Notes under the pieces: generated by a model
The model's database searches: none
What the model was told of the DNA's origin: nothing
What the model saw: the letters and a program-made list of their open reading frames with translations, nothing else
From: Kalmusia sp. IMI 367209
Taxonomy: Eukaryota; Ascomycota; Dothideomycetes; Pleosporales; Didymosphaeriaceae
Assembly: GCA_027946365.1 (NCBI GenBank)
Contig: JAPEUQ010000005.1
Coordinates: 2,108,001-2,172,000 of the forward strand
Reading direction: 5' to 3'
Length of the DNA stretch: 64,000 nt
Shown here: positions 58,822-64,000 of the stretch, in pieces
Position numbering within the stretch: position 1 is the stretch's first letter
Layout: the number at the start of each line of letters is the position of its first letter
Position numbers and translations under genes: made by a program

Positions 58822-59418
58822 TAATAGGCACAACGGTCGGCGCCGAAATAAAAATGTCAGGGTGATGCTAGCCTTGTATGCACCTGTACACTCTCACATC
58901 TACCGACTGTGTCGGGGCCGACTCAAGCCGCTTCTACAGTCAGTCTGCCTTCTGGAATAACGGCCGTAGCGTTTATACCGCTCGTCGCAGACTGCTGACG
59001 CGACACTAGTTCCCAACTCAAGACCCGATTTCAAGAATTGTGGTCTAGAGCTTGGCTGGAGCTTAATTCCACATCCATCGTTCCAATCTGCGTAGCAGAT
59101 AAGCATGCGACGCTCCAATAAGATAGTCGTTATCTAACGTCAACGCGACGGTGTATTCGTCGCCCGTTAAGCGAACGGTTCTGTACTCCTGCACCTTCCT
59201 AGCTGGGTGGGGAAGGATCAGAGCCGAGTATAGTGCTCTACGGGTTTGTAGAGTTGGGCGAGGGCGGGGGCCAGGACCAACGTGTACTCCAGGAGGGGCG
59301 GAAATGGTCGGAGAGGTATATAAGAATGGTAGGCGTTGTAGGTAGCGGTAAAGGGTCGCAAAAGCAAATATCAGTCTGCTTGACAAGTTCACGAGCTACG
59401 GCTATTGTAACGTTCACT
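58822..59418. promoter_or_regulatory. Promoter of the repeat-peptide precursor gene
   Basis: About 600 bases between the permease stop and the precursor ATG. TATATAA at 59317-59323 lies 96 bp before the ATG. The frame on the minus strand at 59063-59392 is not supported. Confidence 0.5.
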
Positions 59419-59950
59419 ATGAAGTTCACTCAGATCGTCGCGGGCTTTGCCATGTTGGTCACTGCTCTTGCCGTTGCTATTCCTGTCGGTGGGTTGCAAG
59501 TCGTTTCTCGGAGAATCACTCTTTGTACTGATCCTTGATGAACATTAGACTGCGGCTTGAATCCTCACTCGAACTGCAAGAGGGTCGCTGTCCCTGAACC
59601 CGAGCCTGTCGGTACGTCGCGTTTACTCGACACGAATAAATTGAAACGCTAATGAAGGATGTGGATTAGACTGCGGTCCGAACCCTCACTCGAACTGCAA
59701 GAGAGAGCCTGTTCCCGAGCCTGTTCCCGAGCCTGAGCCTGTCGGTACGTCGTTTTCACTCTATACGGACCAATTGGAATGTTAATGTACCATGTGAATC
59801 AGACTGCGGTCCGAACCCTCACTCAAACTGCAAGCGAGTCGCCGTGCCCGAGCCAGCCGGTACGTCCTAGACCACGCCGACAGATGGGTCCAAATACTGA
59901 TGCTCAAAGCAAGTTTAGACTGCAACATCAGGTGGCACGAAGGTTGCTGA
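59419..59950 (+). CDS. Secreted repeat-peptide precursor with KR sites and duplicated exons (98 aa)
   Basis: Exons are 59419-59488, 59549-59611, 59670-59744, 59803-59859 and 59919-59950; introns are 58-60 nt. All introns are phase 1 and split an Asp codon, so each internal exon can be gained or lost without a frame change. Residues 1-20 are a signal peptide (MKFTQIVAGFAMLVTALAVA). Three units follow: DCGLNPHSNCKR at 24-35, DCGPNPHSNCKR at 45-56 and again at 70-81. Each KR is followed by a Pro-rich spacer (VAVPEPEPV, EPVPEPVPEPEPV, VAVPEPA). The last exon gives DCNIRWHEGC and stop. All four peptides have C-x7-C and a His five residues after the first Cys. KR is a Kex2-type site, and the spacers parse as X-Pro/X-Ala dipeptides. 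I infer release of small disulfide-loop peptides. Introns 2 and 3 are similar to each other, showing exon-intron duplication. No known family is recognised. Confidence 0.82.
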
Positions 59951-60291
59951 GCAATGATGTTCTCAGGCTAGATGGGGGGAATCGAAAGCATTGGGGACGG
60001 AGTTGTATGGCTGGGAGGCACCTTGCAAAAGAGAGGAGGCATGATTGGAGTTTGAACAAGGTTTCATTCATATTCGAAATTATAAATACAATTCACGTCC
60101 AAAAGAATATCTCGATCGCCTTTTTGAGACCTGGTAAGATGCGCGTGCTCAGGCTTGCTCCCACCCACGTGGTCGAGTTGTGGATTCCGGATCCGTCGTC
60201 GCTTCCTTCCTTGCTTCTCTTCTTCGTTGCGTCCCTCCGTCTGGGCTTTCTCCCCTAGGGTATCTTTGCTATTGCTGGTGTGTTGTGTCGC
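59951..60291. other. Convergent intergenic gap
   Basis: About 340 bases between the converging ends of the precursor and cupredoxin genes, probably their 3' untranslated regions. No further copy of the DC-x7-C unit is seen. Confidence 0.5.
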
Positions 60292-60919
60292 TTATAGGGC
60301 GAGGAAGGCGATCATGCCGAGAGCGGCAGTGAAGATGGCGCCGTTGCTTGCGCCAAGCATCGAGGCGCCGCTGTTATTTGTGGTGCCGTTCATCGTGGTG
60401 CCGTTCATGAGCATGCCGCCAACACCGGCAGTGGTGGTGGGCGAGGTGTTGTTGCTGGCATTAGCTGCTGCCTTGGCGAAAGCCTCGATGGTCTTCCCGC
60501 CGGACACACTTTGGCTCGTTAGCAATGAAGACGTCTGGAAATGTGGAGAATGCTTACGGAGGGGGGTTGATCACACCGACCATACCTTCCTGGCAGTGGT
60601 TGCCGCGGGAGCAGTAGAACCAGAGCGGTTGCGACTCGTTGGTGATGGTGATCATGTAGGTCATCGCTGCGGCGCCCTTCTCGCTGGGAATGAAACCGGA
60701 CCAGAAACCACCCTCCATTGGCTCGCAGGGTGATGCAAAAGCGGCCTGGGCGACGGAGTGGCTCTTGGGCCAGAACTTGAAGGTGACGGTGTCGTCCTTA
60801 GCAGCGGTAAAGTTCGAAGGCTCGAAAGTGAGAGTGCCATTTCCGACAACGACCAAATGGTCAGCCGCGAGAGCGGAGCCAGCAAGGGCGGCGGTAGCAG
60901 TGAAGAGTGAGAAACGCAT
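60292..60919 (-). CDS. Secreted cupredoxin-like, probably GPI-anchored protein (192 aa)
   Basis: Exon 1 is 60919-60558. A 49-nt intron (GTAAGC, GCTAAC, CAAAG) is followed by exon 2 at 60508-60292, phase 2. Residues 1-18 are a signal peptide. A plastocyanin/azurin-like fold follows, with candidate type-1 copper ligands H54, C103, H108 and M113 (WPKSHSV and FYCSRGNHCQEGM). A Ser/Thr/Asn-rich stretch and a hydrophobic C-terminus (AIFTAALGMIAFLAL) suggest a GPI signal, so it probably sits on the cell surface. Such proteins are common in fungal cell walls. Function is not established. Confidence 0.88.
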
Positions 60920-62850
60920 TATGATTGGATGTGAAGGAGAGAGACTAGCTCGTCTAGGTAATGAAGATAAAAATTAAGTGGGTTTGAAGAAGCGGATCGA
61001 GATAATTGGAGTCGAATGTATTGGAAAATGAAATCCTGGGCCTGCCTGAGGGAGGAAAGTCAAACCTGAGGGCATTTGAGGCCATTATATACGGCGTGGA
61101 TCGAAACACAGCGGCTGGGAAATGCATCTGGATGCTGCGAGACTGGTCGAGGAGAGGGTGACGGAACACCTCTGCGACTTCACGCGTCGCGGAGCCATGT
61201 AGTTCCAGCGCCTCACGTCTGTACCCGGAAGCCCAGCACGTACCGAAGCTTCGTGATTGGCGCAGTGTGCCACAGACGCTGTGTTATGCGCCACCGAGGC
61301 TTGACGAGACCCTGTGGTCTGGCTGAAGCACGAGCATGGCTGTTTGGTACGAGAACGCTACGGTAGAAAAGGCTTGTCTTTGGCGCCTTTTGGTGTTTCT
61401 GTGTAGGGGATGAAACTTGGGGAGCGCGGCTGCGAGGACATGAGACGGATTTGAGGCGGCGCACGGGCCCGTCGTCGGCGGACGCCCCCTCCGCTAAAGA
61501 AGAGCTTCGTGTGACAGGCCCGTCGACGGGCTATTGCGGATATCTGGGGTGCAGACGGGCCGAACGGCTGCTCAGAAGTTTCGAAGGGATGTTTCTTCAG
61601 TCTTGGAGTGCATCTGGGCCGCTGTCTGGCGGTTGGTCGACATATTGCGGTGAGGAGCGAATACTGCCGCAGAGCATCGACTCTTCCTCCCATCTTCCTT
61701 CAGCACGCCCTCCTCTACACGGTCCGTTCCTTCAGGCTTTCATCTTCGTTGATCGCAACATTTAGGCCATTGTTATGAGCACATGATCGCCATCCCGATG
61801 GAACCGCTCGCTGCGACGCGGCCACTTCCGAGCGCCTTTGCGGCTGTGCATCATCAGCTCGCACTGCGCATCGTCACGTCGACGGTCCCAACACAGGTAG
61901 GAGTGAGGCATCTTGACGGCGCTCGGAGTCGCGCTTTTTTTCAATGTCGCTCAGAAGTTGCCGCAACCGATAAATTCAGAAAACGTGTCTTCGGCGGTCA
62001 AGCTGGAAGTGCTACTGCTGTGCAATGGAATCAAAACCTGCGAACCACGGGTTGCGCAACTATCGAAACCAGGCCAATGTTTCCCTGGCCACCAATGCTA
62101 TTGCTGAAAATGCATCAGTTGATGACTGCAGCTTTGGTACTGGAACACGGCCACTATGAACGCCCGTATATTTTTCCGATGAGATCCACATGCTACCCTG
62201 ACCGTGCTGTATTGACAATTCATCTGTCTCAATGCAAGCCCCCGTTATGACCTACAACGGTGCTAGATGCTGGGCAGCAATTATTGATCGCTGTCACAGA
62301 TTGCCCGTTGAGGCTCCGCACGATGTAACCGGCCACTAGCTTCGGGCGATTTCCTCGCTTTTATCCACCTAAAAGCATGACAGGCTGGCTGGTCCCGGTA
62401 CATCAGGCCAAAAATAATCACGAGTATGACCGCCGTCTCTGGCACCGCTCCGAGAGCTATGAGCGCACCTACATTCTTTAGCTTCCGAATGCCACTAAAT
62501 GGTCACCTGCACCGCCCACATTCCTACTTTCGGGTTGGTTCCAGCGAAGCAACCCTCGATCGCCATGGTACGCCTCGCTAATGCGCCAAATGATCCAATA
62601 TTCGTTGTCGCCGTCGCTGTGGGAACGTATAAGCTATGATGTAGAGGTCAGGAATGCGCAAGCTATGATGCAAAGACGAGGACCTGAGTATGAAGTCTGT
62701 CTATAAAGCAGTCGACATTGTCGAGCAGAAGAATTCATCATCTTACAGCTCAACCCATTCCACAGCACTTCCAACAACAAAAACACTTCCGCTTTACAAT
62801 TCACACAAAGGTTTCCTGAACATTCCACGATCCACATCTCAACAAACACC
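60920..62850. other. Long divergent intergenic region of two secreted-protein genes
   Basis: About 1.9 kb between the cupredoxin and cerato-platanin genes. TATATA occurs near 61085, about 165 bp upstream of the cupredoxin ATG. TATAAAG at 62702-62708 is about 145 bp upstream of the cerato-platanin ATG. A direct repeat AAGCTATGATG lies at 62631-62641 and 62660-62670. The frames at 61076-62250 are not supported. Confidence 0.45.
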
Positions 62851-63374
62851 ATGAAGTTCTCCACTGCCGTTTCCGCCGCCGTTGTCGGGTTTGCTTCGCT
62901 CACCTCCGCCATCACTGGTCAGTCCACCTCCACATGGTCTCTGGTGCTGCTGTTAACCACAATATAGTGTCATACGATACCGGATACGATGATGCAAGCC
63001 GCTCTATGACGGCCGTTTCCTGCTCCGATGGAACAAACGGTCTGATCACCAAGTACGGCTGGCAGACGCAAGGAAACATCAAGACTCCCTACTTTGGTGG
63101 TTACCAAGGCGTTGCGGGATGGAACTCCCCTCAGGTACGACTCGCATTTGTGTCATTCCATTGCAACTACTAACGGCATCTCTTGTAGTGCGGAACTTGC
63201 TACAGCTTGACCTACAACGGCAAGACCATCTACGTCCTCGCCATCGATCACACAGCTGCAGGCTTCAACATCAACAAGAAGGGCCTCGATGCCCTAACCA
63301 ACAACCAAGCCACTCAGCTTGGACGCGTCGACGCTACCTACTCCCAGGTCGCACTCAGCAACTGCGGTCTATAG
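62851..63374 (+). CDS. Cerato-platanin family secreted protein (139 aa)
   Basis: Exons are 62851-62917, 62968-63134 and 63189-63374. The introns are 50 and 54 nt, phases agree. Residues 1 to about 20 are a signal peptide ([20 protein letters not shown]). The mature part has the family start VSYDTGYDD and four cysteines placed for two disulfides (VSCSDG, CGTC, SNCGL at the end). The double-psi beta-barrel segments [16 protein letters not shown] and [20 protein letters not shown] are also present. Cerato-platanins are small surface-active, chitin-related proteins of fungal walls that plants can recognise as elicitors. Length is normal for the family. Confidence 0.93.
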
Positions 63375-64000
63375 AGGGCGGCAACGATTCACGATAGTTA
63401 CGATACCTGAGAAAGTACATCGGGAGCGGAGAACAAAGCAGGGAAATATTTATTGGGTCATGAGAACAGCATAGCCGCGGCGTACTGCACTGCATCATCT
63501 ACCAGGTCATTCCTTGATACTTAATTTCTAACACATAATTAAAATATATTGACGTTTATACACATACTATCCTATATACTTTTGTAGAAGCTATTTCTTG
63601 TGTGCTTCTTCTATGCTTCTAGAATCCTGCTGTATTGTCATGGAGCTCACAGAAAATAGATTGCGGGTTTGTCGGCTCCTCGGCCTGCTTGTGGAGCTCG
63701 ATCGGTCCATTTACGGTTTAGCCGACGTCTCCGAATCTCACCCCATCCCCACACTTGGCCGGCATCCATCGGGTCCTTCCGTCCCTGTCGTCACGCTACG
63801 AAGCTTGAAATGCCTCAACCCCGAGTATTCACTATGACGAAAGATGTGCCTTACGATACGAGCTATACGCACACGCTTTGCGCTATTGCTGAAGGAGAAG
63901 GCATGACGGCTATTAAATCCTGCTGTCCACCTGGAAACCCACATGCGCAACCGGAATATGATAATGTCTCCGTTCATCGGTCAATTATGACGTTCATTTT
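63375..64000. other. Intergenic to window end, no gene seen
   Basis: An AT-rich 3' region after the cerato-platanin gene, then about 400 bases with short frames on both strands that have no recognisable features. Confidence 0.45.

Noticed and set aside
59419..59950. Classical alpha-mating-pheromone precursor
   Set aside because: The processing layout fits, but the peptides lack the Trp-Cys start and the Gly-Gln core of known ascomycete alpha-pheromones, and the cysteine spacing is x7 rather than about x6.
59419..59950. Dikaritin/ustiloxin-type cyclic RiPP precursor
   Set aside because: The repeated core has no Tyr, and no UstY-like (DUF3328) or tyrosinase gene is nearby.

Overview
The window looks like nuclear DNA of a filamentous ascomycete (Pezizomycotina; Dothideomycetes is my guess). 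The evidence is short introns (mostly 44-66 nt) with GTRNGT donors and CTRAC/CTAAC branch points, three Zn2Cys6 regulators, a HeLo-like/NACHT STAND protein with the fungal N-terminal domain, a cerato-platanin and a GPI-type cupredoxin. All gene models below were spliced by eye: I checked that exon phases agree, and I say so where they do not. No tRNA, rRNA, CRISPR or intact transposon was seen.

Layout. 0-7 kb: a possible 53-residue membrane protein, a TetA/YCR023c-like MFS transporter and an Est1-like protein with a zinc finger. 7-13.7 kb: a gene-poor stretch with simple repeats. 13.7-19.8 kb: a divergent pair made of a patatin-like protein that lacks its catalytic residues and carries a possible PP2-like C-terminal domain, and a NACHT STAND gene with one in-frame stop; beside it lies a broken coding fragment. 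21-27.1 kb: a housekeeping block (SRP72, TFIIE alpha, Pus1). 27.2-36.8 kb: a catabolic or secondary-metabolic block (cyclase-family hydrolase, Baeyer-Villiger monooxygenase, Zn2Cys6 regulator, PhyH-type dioxygenase, sugar-type transporter). 37.4-40.3 kb: two related coiled-coil proteins, one ending in a CCCH finger. 40.3-43.2 kb: gene-poor, with a run of hairpins. 43.2-58.8 kb: a second accessory block (Dal5-like MFS, a second cyclase, two Zn2Cys6 regulators, an AtuA/DUF1446-DUF4387 fusion, a WD-like protein, a 13-exon amino-acid permease). 58.8-64 kb: three secreted proteins.

The most novel item is a 98-residue secreted precursor at 59419-59950. It is built from duplicated, phase-symmetric exons. 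It would release three near-identical Cys-x7-Cys peptides plus one divergent one after Kex2-type (KR) cleavage and stepwise X-Pro/X-Ala dipeptide trimming. This is the processing logic of alpha-factor, but the peptide is unlike the known alpha-pheromones. The second is the divergent STAND/pseudo-patatin locus, which resembles a fungal self/non-self or immune module in decay. The two accessory blocks, each with a cyclase, a transporter and a regulator, may together form a substrate-catabolism region (inference only).
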